From JBDTCS01 sp039923455 (GTDB lineage Bacteria > Bacteroidota > Ignavibacteria > Palsa-1295): a stretch of DNA of 26,625 nucleotides. The position numbers were made by a program, and so were the translations under genes. Under the pieces are notes generated by a model. The model was not told where the DNA came from, made no database searches, and saw only the letters and a list, made by a program, of their open reading frames with translations. Positions 8,840 to 16,607 of this stretch are shown in pieces; the first letter of the stretch is position 1; every line of letters begins with the position of its first letter. Location: NCBI GenBank assembly GCA_039923455.1, contig JBDTCS010000303.1, positions 1 through 26,625 on the forward strand, written 5' to 3'.

Positions 8840-10651
8840 TTGAATATTAAGTGTAGGCGTCGGACGTTCATTGTTTCCGAAAGGTGGATGTACATCTGCG
8901 TGATGTTCGTACTCCTCGGTTTAGCGGCTGGTTGCCAACCTCCACCGGCGAAGATTCTTCCGGGTTGCGTGCCCGTGCCTCCACCGGAATGTAAGCCAGG
9001 AAGTTATTCCGAGACTTTGCTCGACACCACAATGCCGGGGCCCGACAAGATCTATACGCACATCACAGTGCTTCCGAAAGGTCCAAACTCCGCGACCGAC
9101 GATAACGCGATTGCTTTTATGCCTGTCGGAAGCGATCTCGTCGGAGTTATTAGTTCGGATCGGGAGGGGGGCCCGCAACTTGATGGTTACTCCCAACAGC
9201 GAATGTTCACGGGCCGAATGCTTTCGACAACGGAGTTCAAACAGATCGCCGAAGTTGGAGAGTCCGCATTGCTACTGCCTGCAGGTGCGGGATCGTATTG
9301 TGCAGCAAACGGCAAGTATTATTTTACAGGTAAGGCTCCGAATACGGATCCAAATGATTTTGATCTTTATGTTGGAAAACTCTTAAAGGCCGATACGAAT
9401 TGGACGCTCGCTCACGTCGAGCGTATGGTTGCGCTCTCCAAAGAGAGAACATTTGACGCGCAACCAGCGCTCTCACCCGACGGTCTCACGATCTATTTTG
9501 TAAGTGATCGGGCGTTCGGCAACGGGGGCACCGATATTTATTTTGCGACCCGCACGAATGTTCAAAGCGAGGAGTGGTCGATACCGGAAATGCTAGGTGG
9601 TGAGATTAATACAGCATGTGACGAAGTAACGCCGAGTCTCTCACAGGATGGCAACACGCTCTACTTTGCATCGAACGGACACGCGACGGTCGGCGGGTAT
9701 GATCTCTTCAAATCAACTCGGAAGAAGAATGCGAGCGCACCGGCGGATGCTTGGGATGTGCCGCAGAATCTTGGGAAGCCGATCAATAGTGAGTATGATG
9801 AGATTTTTCCTGTTGCTCTGAACGACACAGCATTCTTTTATTCTTCGAATCAGCCAACGTCCATCGGTGGGCGAAATCTTTATACGATCACGCGGACTCG
9901 CACTCCGGCTCTGCATAGCGCACCGGTAACTCCTAAAATAGAACCACCAAAAGCCGACACTGCAAAGGATTCGCTCTTCGCAAGGCTTCGAGATGTGCCG
10001 GTCGAAGTGCACGGGAGAATCACAGGCGTGAAAAATGGCGTCGTCGATTCCGGCACACAGTTATTTGTGCTCGATCCCGATTCGAAAAAAGAACTTGCTC
10101 GTAAGGATGTAAACCCTTCCGGTGATTTTCTCCTTCGTTTGCATCGCGGGCAGCAGTATGATGTCGGCGCGACCAACGATCGATCGTTCTATGATTTGAG
10201 GCGAATAGATTTGCGAACTTCGACCGACACAGCGCTCAATATGAATTTCGCGCTGCCGGATACGCTGGTGCTCAGAATTAACTTTCCATTTGATGATCAC
10301 ACACATCCCTACGATCATGTGATTGGTGATGATGGCCAAGAGTTGCCGATGGGTTGGTCGCAATCGCTCGACCTCGTCGCGCAATCGCTAAAAACTTCAC
10401 TGGCGCATCTGAAACGGGTGATGGTGATCGGGCACACAGATTCGCTCGGTACCGATGCGTACAATCAAAACCTTGGCCATCAACGCGCGACCTTTGTGGC
10501 CGAACAATTGGCTAAGCGGGGTGTGCCGTTGAAGCTTATCACCGTTCTCTCAAAGGGACGCACGATGCCCGTTGCCAGACGCTATGGCGAAACAGATGAG
10601 AACTTTCGCTTACGTTCGCGGCGTGTGGAATTTACAAAAGTATTTAAGTGA
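8840..10651 (+). CDS. PD40-OmpA lipoprotein, PorE-like (lacking TPR)
   Basis: Predicted outer-membrane lipoprotein of 603 aa. N-terminal signal peptide with basic CRRR, hydrophobic core and lipobox LAAGC (C32). Start TTG 8840 is chosen because AGG lies 8 bases upstream and the basic n-region is kept; ATG 8888 is the alternative. Residues ~60-370 form a PD40-like propeller (PALSPDGLTIYFVSD at ~204, PSLSQDGNTLYFASN at ~264, a third blade at ~319). Residues ~387-460 resemble a carboxypeptidase-regulatory-like beta-sandwich (VHGRITGVKNGVVDSGT). Residues ~479-603 are OmpA C-terminal, peptidoglycan-binding (IGHTDSLGTDAYNQNL, HQRATFVAEQL, LRSRRVEF; D and R of the binding pair are present). This order matches PorE of type IX secretion except for the absent TPR. 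It is GTGA-overlapped with the next gene. Confidence 0.8.
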   Translation: MNIKCRRRTFIVSERWMYICVMFVLLGLAAGCQPPPAKILPGCVPVPPPECKPGSYSETLLDTTMPGPDKIYTHITVLPKGPNSATDDNAIAFMPVGSDLVGVISSDREGGPQLDGYSQQRMFTGRMLSTTEFKQIAEVGESALLLPAGAGSYCAANGKYYFTGKAPNTDPNDFDLYVGKLLKADTNWTLAHVERMVALSKERTFDAQPALSPDGLTIYFVSDRAFGNGGTDIYFATRTNVQSEEWSIPEMLGGEINTACDEVTPSLSQDGNTLYFASNGHATVGGYDLFKSTRKKNASAPADAWDVPQNLGKPINSEYDEIFPVALNDTAFFYSSNQPTSIGGRNLYTITRTRTPALHSAPVTPKIEPPKADTAKDSLFARLRDVPVEVHGRITGVKNGVVDSGTQLFVLDPDSKKELARKDVNPSGDFLLRLHRGQQYDVGATNDRSFYDLRRIDLRTSTDTALNMNFALPDTLVLRINFPFDDHTHPYDHVIGDDGQELPMGWSQSLDLVAQSLKTSLAHLKRVMVIGHTDSLGTDAYNQNLGHQRATFVAEQLAKRGVPLKLITVLSKGRTMPVARRYGETDENFRLRSRRVEFTKVFK

Positions 10652-12132
10652 CAGCTATTTTAGCGACTGTATTGACAAATGCTCGAAATTTTCGATCTCC
10701 GATGAACGAGACAAACAGTCTGAGTGTCGGCGCAAGGTTGCGCGCAACCAAACGATATTCGGGGGCGCTTGCGCTTCTCTTTGTGCTTGCCACGATGTTT
10801 ACCGGTTGCATCACGCGGACCGAAGTGGATTACTATACACTTACGCTGCGTGACACTACGTATCATGAGACCGTGCGAAACACACCGGGCTCGAATGCAG
10901 ATCATGGTGTCGTCTTTCCATCGACACGTGATATTAGGATCGAACGTCAAACGACGTCACTCGACTCATCGAATGAGCGTCGCTATCCGGATTTTCTTCG
11001 ATTCGGAGGCATTGAAATTGCGGGTCTTGTCGGAACATCGTCGTCGTTCGGTATCGGCACAGGCGTCTTTGGTCTTTTTGCACTACTCGATTCCAATCGT
11101 ATAAATGCGATAGGAAATAGTTTTTTGGGTTCGCACGATTCCACATCGAAGATATTCAAAGGATTGCTCTTCCGATTTATGCCGATGGAGTATAGACTGC
11201 GATGGTTCGATGACTCACCGAACTGGACGATCGGTACCAGTATCTTTGAGCTTTTTGCAGGCGACGAGAAAAGCTCGAGCGTGCTAACCAGTTTTTCGAA
11301 TGTGTACATTCGCAAACGTTACTGGGTTCGAGATCGCATTCCATACGTGATCGTCACACCCTTCGTTGGATTCAGCCTATTGCCATCGGCATACGTTAAC
11401 CTAGGTGCCGAAGCGCAACTCGGGTCGTTCGGAGGATTCAATTTGCGTGGCTATCTTGGCTATATCAACGGGTTTAACTGGGGTAGTAAGCAGACCGTGA
11501 ACTTTCCCTATATTGGCCTCGGAGTTAGCGCGCTTGACTTTACGAATCGTGTCGAAGAGACGGAGCGACAATGGAAAGATTACGTTCACTCGGCAGTCGA
11601 GGTTAGTGCACTCGAGATAGGATTTTTGAATGCATTTAATGTTGCGCACAATGCCTTTGACTCATCGTTTCATCTGCCGATCACCGGCGGTTATTTTAGG
11701 CTCGCCACCGCACATTTTCCGCTCCCATTCTTAGATCATCACTTCTGGATCGGAACCTCGCTCATTAACTTGATGGCGCTCGGCTTCGCCGAATATCCGA
11801 CAAGCTTCCTGCCCATTCGTATTGGCTGGAGAAAGTATTTGATCGCAGAAGATCTCTCGTTCGAACCTTCGCTTGAACTGAATTACTATCCTTCGCAATA
11901 TGCTAATCTTGGATTGCGATTGCGACTCGATACCTTTAGCGGATATACATTAAGCTTGATCGGAGGTTATGCGTACGGAACAACCGGAGCGTTCTTACCG
12001 AGTATCCTCTACACGAACGGTAGCGGACTTAGTAGCACGTTTAGTACGGTCTATCTCGGGATAAGCTTCGGTGTAAAAGATTACCTGCTCAAATCCGAGG
12101 TTGTCGAAGCACAGCGCGCAACGGAGCACTAA
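10648..12132 (+). CDS. Predicted lipid-anchored outer-membrane beta-barrel protein
   Basis: 494 aa, family unrecognised. A hydrophobic segment GALALLFVLATMFTGC suggests a lipoprotein signal peptide (C54 from this start; C36 if translation begins at ATG 10702). The rest is alternating aromatic/hydrophobic strands with turns (YRLRWFDDSPNWTIGTSIFEL, VIVTPFVGFSLLPSAYVNLG, LGSFGGFNLRGYLGYINGF, YTLSLIGGYAYGTTGAFLP), the texture of an outer-membrane barrel. The GTG start overlaps the preceding TGA (GTGA, 10648-10651), so it is probably translationally coupled to the PorE-like gene. Both its membrane fold and its function are inferred. Confidence 0.65.
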   Translation: MTAILATVLTNARNFRSPMNETNSLSVGARLRATKRYSGALALLFVLATMFTGCITRTEVDYYTLTLRDTTYHETVRNTPGSNADHGVVFPSTRDIRIERQTTSLDSSNERRYPDFLRFGGIEIAGLVGTSSSFGIGTGVFGLFALLDSNRINAIGNSFLGSHDSTSKIFKGLLFRFMPMEYRLRWFDDSPNWTIGTSIFELFAGDEKSSSVLTSFSNVYIRKRYWVRDRIPYVIVTPFVGFSLLPSAYVNLGAEAQLGSFGGFNLRGYLGYINGFNWGSKQTVNFPYIGLGVSALDFTNRVEETERQWKDYVHSAVEVSALEIGFLNAFNVAHNAFDSSFHLPITGGYFRLATAHFPLPFLDHHFWIGTSLINLMALGFAEYPTSFLPIRIGWRKYLIAEDLSFEPSLELNYYPSQYANLGLRLRLDTFSGYTLSLIGGYAYGTTGAFLPSILYTNGSGLSSTFSTVYLGISFGVKDYLLKSEVVEAQRATEH

Positions 12133-12135
12133 GCT

Positions 12136-12744
12136 ATGACATCGAGAAAGACCATGACAACCCGAGTGCCGCGTAACAACTTGCGATTCGTTGCCTTGTC
12201 GGTTTTAATCGCGAGTTCACTTGCCGGAATTGGCTGCCACCCGGACCGATTCATCATTGGAAAGGATGACCCGATACAGTGTCGCACGTTCGCGCCTGTG
12301 CGATACACCGAGCACGGTAACAACGCGATCCTGCTACACGACTCTTCGAACGTGGCAATGAGCTTTTTGGGGATGACGGAGTTCAATCTTGAAATGAATG
12401 TGCGATTGCTCAAGGGTGAAGGCTTTCGGTTTCTGATGCGGCCTGTTGTCGAAGAAGAGGTGCGTGATTCGGGATTGGTGCTTGTGCTCACGCGCTCCGG
12501 TTCGCATGTAGATTCCGCGGGTAAGCAGATAATAGATCTCTCGCATGTGCATTTGAAGCGAGACACCGCTGCGCTCTTGACGTTTTATTCGGAGAATAAC
12601 TATTTACGAGTGACGCTCGGCTGCGATACGATCGTCACACGTTTTACGCCAATGAATGAATCAGACGATGTAGTTTTCGAGCCGCTCCCCAAGAGTGAGA
12701 TAAGTGTTTTTGCAGTTGATTGGCAACGGTTTGATAATCGATAA
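12136..12744 (+). CDS. Small lipoprotein, unknown function
   Basis: 202 aa. Signal peptide with arginines followed by VALSVLIASSLAGIGC, where LAGIGC is a good lipobox. The start has GGAG at 12123-12126 with nine bases to ATG 12136, the clearest Shine-Dalgarno in this block. The mature part is short, strand-rich and charged (MSFLGMTEFNLEMNVRLLKG, LRVTLGCDTIVTRF), with no known motif. It is separated from the barrel gene by only three bases and the shared terminator follows it, so it is the last gene of a three-lipoprotein unit. It may be an accessory subunit of its two neighbours. Confidence 0.65.
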   Translation: MTSRKTMTTRVPRNNLRFVALSVLIASSLAGIGCHPDRFIIGKDDPIQCRTFAPVRYTEHGNNAILLHDSSNVAMSFLGMTEFNLEMNVRLLKGEGFRFLMRPVVEEEVRDSGLVLVLTRSGSHVDSAGKQIIDLSHVHLKRDTAALLTFYSENNYLRVTLGCDTIVTRFTPMNESDDVVFEPLPKSEISVFAVDWQRFDNR

Positions 12745-12782
12745 CGAAGCGCCTACACACAGAGTAGTCATACAATCAAAAA

Positions 12783-12819
12783 AAGGCTTTGCAAAACCAC
12801 AGGTGTTTCGCAAAGCCTT
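12783..12819. terminator. Bidirectional intrinsic terminator between the lipoprotein gene and HU
   Basis: AAGGCTTTGC (12783-12792) pairs perfectly with GCAAAGCCTT (12810-12819) across a 17-base loop. Plus-strand readthrough ends in C plus six T (12821-12826). The minus strand has seven T from the A-run at 12778-12784. It serves both convergent genes, the plus-strand lipoprotein unit and minus-strand HU. Confidence 0.85.
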
Positions 12820-12866
12820 CTTTTTTGACGATGAGTTGCTTGCTTTAAGTCATGTTCACAACAACC

Positions 12867-13142
12867 TTATTTCGCAACCGCATCTTTCAGGCCTTTGCCT
12901 GCCGTGAAACGTGGCACTTTACGAGCTGGAATTTTCAGTGTAGCGCCCGTCTGTGGATTTCTTCCTGTGCGGGCAGCACGCTTGGAAACCTTAAACGTCC
13001 CAAACCCAACGAGCGACACGGGGTTACCTTTCTTCAGGGATTTTTTAATCGACTCGATGAAACCGTTGAGGGCGCGATCTGCATCCGCTTTGGAGAGATC
13101 TGCGTAGGTGGCAATTGCATCGATGAGTTCAGATTTGTTCAT
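12867..13142 (-). CDS. hup: DNA-binding protein HU
   Basis: Nucleoid-associated HU/IHF-family protein of 91 aa, the family's usual length. Seen: the MNKSELIDAIATYADLSKADA helical start, VSLVGFGTFKVSKRAARTGRNPQTG (the beta-arm region with the GRNPQTG signature, about residues 43-68), and the C-terminal helix. It probably acts as a homodimer bending DNA non-specifically. The start ATG 13142 has no clear Shine-Dalgarno. It stands alone and convergent to the lipoprotein unit, with a long upstream region. Confidence 0.95.
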   Translation of the reverse strand: MNKSELIDAIATYADLSKADADRALNGFIESIKKSLKKGNPVSLVGFGTFKVSKRAARTGRNPQTGATLKIPARKVPRFTAGKGLKDAVAK

Positions 13143-13224
13143 AGACTGCGTGGAGATTATTGGTTGAACTGATTCGAACGATCACGCGTCAAGGACGAGC
13201 GATCATTCACGGCACCATCAAACC

Positions 13225-13255
13225 ATTATCCCATTGACCAATTACATCCGATCAA
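13225..13255 (-). promoter_or_regulatory. Possible sigma-70-like promoter of hup
   Basis: On the minus strand TTGATC (13255-13250) lies 19 bases upstream of GATAAT (13230-13225), which is about 80 bases before the start codon. The spacing is wider than the usual 17. It is the best box pair seen in this stretch. Confidence 0.25.
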
Positions 13256-13298
13256 GGGAAATAATGTTGAACACCTGGTAGAGCATCTTCTTCGTAAC

Positions 13299-13385
13299 TC
13301 ACTTTTTGCGAATCACAACATACATTTCGCGACGATTCAAACAGACACAATATTTGCCTGCACCAATCACATAGCCATCCGGCAT
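13299..13385 (-). CDS. Possible 28-residue small ORF upstream of hup
   Basis: On the minus strand ATG 13385 runs to TGA 13299, giving MPDGYVIGAGKYCVCLNR then EMYVVIRKK. It is preceded by GAG with about eight bases spacing, and its codon choice (GGC, GTG, CGC) looks like the neighbouring genes. It contains a CxC pair and a basic end. The family is not recognised. It could be a leader peptide or random reading of the gap; the evidence is weak. Confidence 0.2.
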   Translation of the reverse strand: MPDGYVIGAGKYCVCLNRREMYVVIRKK

Positions 13386-13499
13386 AGCCTTACTCTAATC
13401 TGGCGCGAAGAAGATGATGCGAAGCTACGTTTTTCCAAAGCGAAAAGCAAGCGAAAAATGTAAATTATTGTGTTGGTGCATAACTTTTTTCGGGCAGAC

Positions 13500-15707
13500 T
13501 TAGAGCGTCCATTGAATTGTTAGCCTCGATTCGACCTGCTTGGAGTATTCTGGTGGTGCTCCCGTGGGAGTTGTTCGAACAAACGCATACCAAAATTCAC
13601 CATATAGCCGCGGCCCGGAAGTCGTGATCCTATCTAGCGATGCGTTGACAGTCGGACCAATGCGGATTTGCTGCTCTTGCTCCGTCCAATCCTGATTTAC
13701 GTTGATCGCTTCTCCAATCCCAGAGCGTACAAGCACGAAAGCCCGTGCCCCCGCTTTGATTGTACAGGGTGCCTCACCGTTCGCAAACAGAAAGCCAAAA
13801 GTCAGATCGCCGGATAGCTCAATATTTCTCGAATCTCTTCGTTCGGAAAATTGTGAGGCATTGTAAAAGCCTCGCTCGAATAGTGACGTCTCTAAATGAA
13901 GTTCAATGTCGGTTCGTGTGTTCGCGGTCATATGTCCCAAATCCACGAGTGTAGAATCATGAAACTGAATTCCGCGCAAAAGATAGCTTCCGCTTGTTTC
14001 AAGTGCAGGCAGCAGATCAGCGTAATCCAAATTCGTATAGTTCGCAAATACTTCGCCACGCAATTGCTCTGCGAAGTTGCGATCTTGATATAGTGCTTGA
14101 GTCGCGAGTGCGATAGTCTGCGTCACATTATTCTGCGCACTGCGATCACTCTCCAAGTAGACGAGATGTGATCGAGAAAGACGTAGCTCGACGGCGGCTG
14201 AGAGATCTTGAGAAAACGTGTGCGAATATTGCGCTCGCATGTTCGATAGCAATTCATCGCGGTCGTCATGATTATTCAGATTTGGTGTGTCATACCGATA
14301 GATACGACTCCCGATCTCGAGGCTCAGGATGTCCCGTAAGGATGGTTGATAGGTAAATGCGAGAAGGACTTGAGTGAGTTTGGAGCCATAACTCGCCTGA
14401 TTCAATGCATCAGCCAACTGATGAATTTGAGTCGGGTCAACATTTGGTAGATCGGCAGAACGCAACGATACATTCTCGTCTTTCTCTTCATATCGCATTA
14501 GTAGATTACTTGAAAAACCGGATGGGCTCAGAGACCAGCTTGATGGAACAGTAGTACTTGCAGCACCAAAAAGTAGGAGCCTACCTTCTGCGGCAATACG
14601 AAGCCCTGAAATACTGCTGGGTGCGAGCAGCGAAGATTGTCCATTCCCACTTTGTAAAAATCGTGTCAAATTTTCGGATGGTGAGGCACGCGTGACAAAT
14701 CGTGGCTCGACCTCAAGCCGAAAATTGGAGCCCAGAAAATTCGGGATAATCGGATACTCCAATAGATCGGCGAATGCGATCGAGATCTCCGTGCGTTCTT
14801 GCTTCGTTTGGGCAGCGGTCGTATCAGTAGTGTAAAAATAATCGCGACGCAAAAGTCCGATGCTCGCCGAAGCATTGTTGCGTCCATCTCCTGCAATCTC
14901 TGACCGGAGCGAAACTCGGATGCTATCATTGCTATAGCGCTGTGCATGATCGGGGAAAAAACGCTCATCCACAGAAAGCGAACTTTGCAAAAGCTCTCCT
15001 TCACTCAACAGAACATCACGGGCAGTCGCTGCGCCTTGAAGGATGCTGCCAAAAGGTCGCCCGGTGGTTTGCGATTGCCTTGCGATTCCGCCAGCAGCCG
15101 ATATCTCAAACAAGGTTGTTTGATTGCCGAATCGCAGACCGCCGATTCCATATCCATCGAGCACCTTGTTGATCAAGCCGATACTACGAAAGGCATTGTC
15201 ACTCGAAGAGCTGATGGCATAGGATGTTCCATAGAAGCCGAGAAACGCACCGAGCGTGTTTCCATTCAGGAGCGAAACATCTCCGGTGAGTGCGCCCGTC
15301 GCTTCCGACGTTAGGCTTTGAGTCTCTTGCTGCAAGCGTGAACGTGCAACGCCAGAAAATAGTAAGGATGTGCTTCCCGCTGTCAGTGCGGCCATGTGCG
15401 CCGAATCTTCTTGGTAGCCGCGCGAATACGCTGCTGTTGCACCCCATCGATAGACGGAAAGGACGTGCTCGAATGTCAGTCCGAAGCTTGTTGGAAAATC
15501 GAACTTGGCAACATTGGCGGAATCAGGTGTCGACGACTGTAACGCTGAGCTTCGCCAAGCAGCGCTGGCCAAACTATCGGAATTAGATCCGGAGCCCTGT
15601 GCACGAAGTGTCGAGGAGCGTAAAAAAAAGACGGCGAGTAACATGCACACAAGCTGAGCTAGTGATCTTGATCGAAGACCTCTGTATCGGTGTTGAAAAC
15701 ACTTCAT
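13500..15707 (-). CDS. Predicted outer-membrane beta-barrel protein, unknown function
   Basis: About 735 aa. Start ATG 15707 gives a signal peptide with an arginine-rich n-region (YRGLRSRSLAQ) and core LVCMLLAVFFLRSSTLRAQ; an ATG at 15779 would add 24 residues and is less likely. The mature sequence consists of long alternating strands with polar loops, e.g. LTFEHVLSVYRWGATAAYS and NNASASIGLLRRDYFYTTD. It ends in VESRLTIQWTL, an aromatic/hydrophobic last strand like those recognised by the BAM machinery. There is no plug or TonB-box motif. The family is not recognised. It lies on the minus strand upstream of hup and 133 bases downstream of the DinB-family gene. Confidence 0.7.
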   Translation of the reverse strand: MKCFQHRYRGLRSRSLAQLVCMLLAVFFLRSSTLRAQGSGSNSDSLASAAWRSSALQSSTPDSANVAKFDFPTSFGLTFEHVLSVYRWGATAAYSRGYQEDSAHMAALTAGSTSLLFSGVARSRLQQETQSLTSEATGALTGDVSLLNGNTLGAFLGFYGTSYAISSSSDNAFRSIGLINKVLDGYGIGGLRFGNQTTLFEISAAGGIARQSQTTGRPFGSILQGAATARDVLLSEGELLQSSLSVDERFFPDHAQRYSNDSIRVSLRSEIAGDGRNNASASIGLLRRDYFYTTDTTAAQTKQERTEISIAFADLLEYPIIPNFLGSNFRLEVEPRFVTRASPSENLTRFLQSGNGQSSLLAPSSISGLRIAAEGRLLLFGAASTTVPSSWSLSPSGFSSNLLMRYEEKDENVSLRSADLPNVDPTQIHQLADALNQASYGSKLTQVLLAFTYQPSLRDILSLEIGSRIYRYDTPNLNNHDDRDELLSNMRAQYSHTFSQDLSAAVELRLSRSHLVYLESDRSAQNNVTQTIALATQALYQDRNFAEQLRGEVFANYTNLDYADLLPALETSGSYLLRGIQFHDSTLVDLGHMTANTRTDIELHLETSLFERGFYNASQFSERRDSRNIELSGDLTFGFLFANGEAPCTIKAGARAFVLVRSGIGEAINVNQDWTEQEQQIRIGPTVNASLDRITTSGPRLYGEFWYAFVRTTPTGAPPEYSKQVESRLTIQWTL

Positions 15708-15840
15708 CCTGCTCGCAAACGGCGCCAAGAACCGAATTGACTCCCGGCTAAGGTCAGCAAGATAATGATTCGCGCGCAATCAGGCTTGTTCGCGAGTTTT
15801 AAAACTTCGGGGAAATAGGGGATAGGGGAAGCGAGTCGGC

Positions 15841-16497
15841 TTAGTTTGCCAACGAGTCTGACTGCGTTTCGGCGAGGGCTTCCACGTGTGTGAGATCAAG
15901 CAGCTTAGCAATCTCGGCAATGTGATGCGTGTCGTGATCGACAAGCATTCGGACGATCGAGCGAACTTTCAACTCGCCGAGCGTAGGGTGCACTCCAACG
16001 CGATCGAAATATTCCTTGGGTAGTGCCGAGAGCATCACCGCGGTATTCCAACGAACGCGCATCATTTTGGCGATGATCTCACCAATCGGAGCCTCTTGCC
16101 AACGATGTTCGCGAATAAGCACGTCCTCATCTATTGCTTCGAAAGTTGGGTTCTCTTCACGAATGATCCGATCTATGCGCGGACCCCAGATGAAAGCATC
16201 CGAATCGATAAGATGCCCAAGCATCTCATTGATGGACCATCCACCCATTCGAGCGGTTGTATCATGCGTGAGTAAACTCGCACGAAGGCGATCCACTTTG
16301 ATAACCAATGAAGAATATAGCTTGATGAGATCTTCCACCTCTTTAGCATCCGTACTCGGAGCGAGTAGCGAATTCTTTACGAGGAAGTTGGACGAATCCA
16401 ATCCTTCGGCGATCATAAAGCCGCCAACATTCTGCGTGTTAGCCGTAGAAAGATTCGTCGAGGGAGAAATGAGTACTTCTGAGTTTGCTTCTATCAT
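15841..16497 (-). CDS. DinB-family protein
   Basis: 218 aa; the last ~160 residues form a four-helix DinB-like bundle. Seen: a helix start LYSSLVIKVDRLRASLL; GWSINEMLGHLIDSDAF with likely metal ligand H95; and VRMLVDHDTHHIAEIAKLL with H188 and H192 completing the usual triple-His site. DinB proteins are often metal- or thiol-dependent transferases. In bacillithiol-using bacteria some are bacillithiol S-transferases, which would fit bshB1 in the window, but this is inference. The first ~50 residues are polar and unlike the family, and the internal ATG for MIAEGLDSS is an alternative start. A 5-bp hairpin sits just upstream of the start. Confidence 0.8.
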   Translation of the reverse strand: MIEANSEVLISPSTNLSTANTQNVGGFMIAEGLDSSNFLVKNSLLAPSTDAKEVEDLIKLYSSLVIKVDRLRASLLTHDTTARMGGWSINEMLGHLIDSDAFIWGPRIDRIIREENPTFEAIDEDVLIREHRWQEAPIGEIIAKMMRVRWNTAVMLSALPKEYFDRVGVHPTLGELKVRSIVRMLVDHDTHHIAEIAKLLDLTHVEALAETQSDSLAN

Positions 16498-16505
16498 AAA
16501 CAGGG

Positions 16506-16519
16506 CACGCTAAGGCGTG
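16506..16519 (-). other. Hairpin just upstream of the DinB-family start
   Basis: CACGC (16506-16510), loop TAAG and GCGTG (16515-16519), read on the minus strand, lie about 8-22 bases before ATG 16497. It could hide the ribosome-binding region. No T-run follows in that direction, so a terminator of DUF92 is unlikely. Confidence 0.25.
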
Positions 16520-16607
16520 TAAAACAAAAACGTACAAAGAGCTTTTCTGGGCAGCAAGACTTGGTCGCGTGGTAGGGCGTCTTTCGTCTCTGTCAAATAT
16601 AGGTCAT

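Larger units (their letters stand above)
13143..13498. other. 356-bp gap between hup and the orphan outer-membrane gene
   Basis: It contains the hup promoter candidate (13225-13255), the possible 28-residue ORF (13299-13385) and a direct repeat AAGCGAAAA at 13438-13446 and 13449-13457, spaced 11 bp. No stem-loop with a T-run was seen after the barrel-protein stop at 13500. No tRNA or other RNA gene was recognised. Confidence 0.7.

Noticed and set aside
8820..8848. TTGACA followed 17 bases later by AATATT, a possible promoter
   Set aside because: It would place transcription start downstream of the preferred TTG start, and the TTGACA is an arm of the palindrome; kept only as an alternative if translation starts at ATG 8888.
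10572..10853. Plus-strand 93-codon frame spanning the PorE-like/barrel gene junction
   Set aside because: Overlaps both coupled genes in another frame and has no ribosome-binding site or recognisable domain.
13160..13195. GTTCGAATC on the minus strand, as in a tRNA T-loop
   Set aside because: The flanking bases do not form a T-stem and no acceptor stem or anticodon arm is found.
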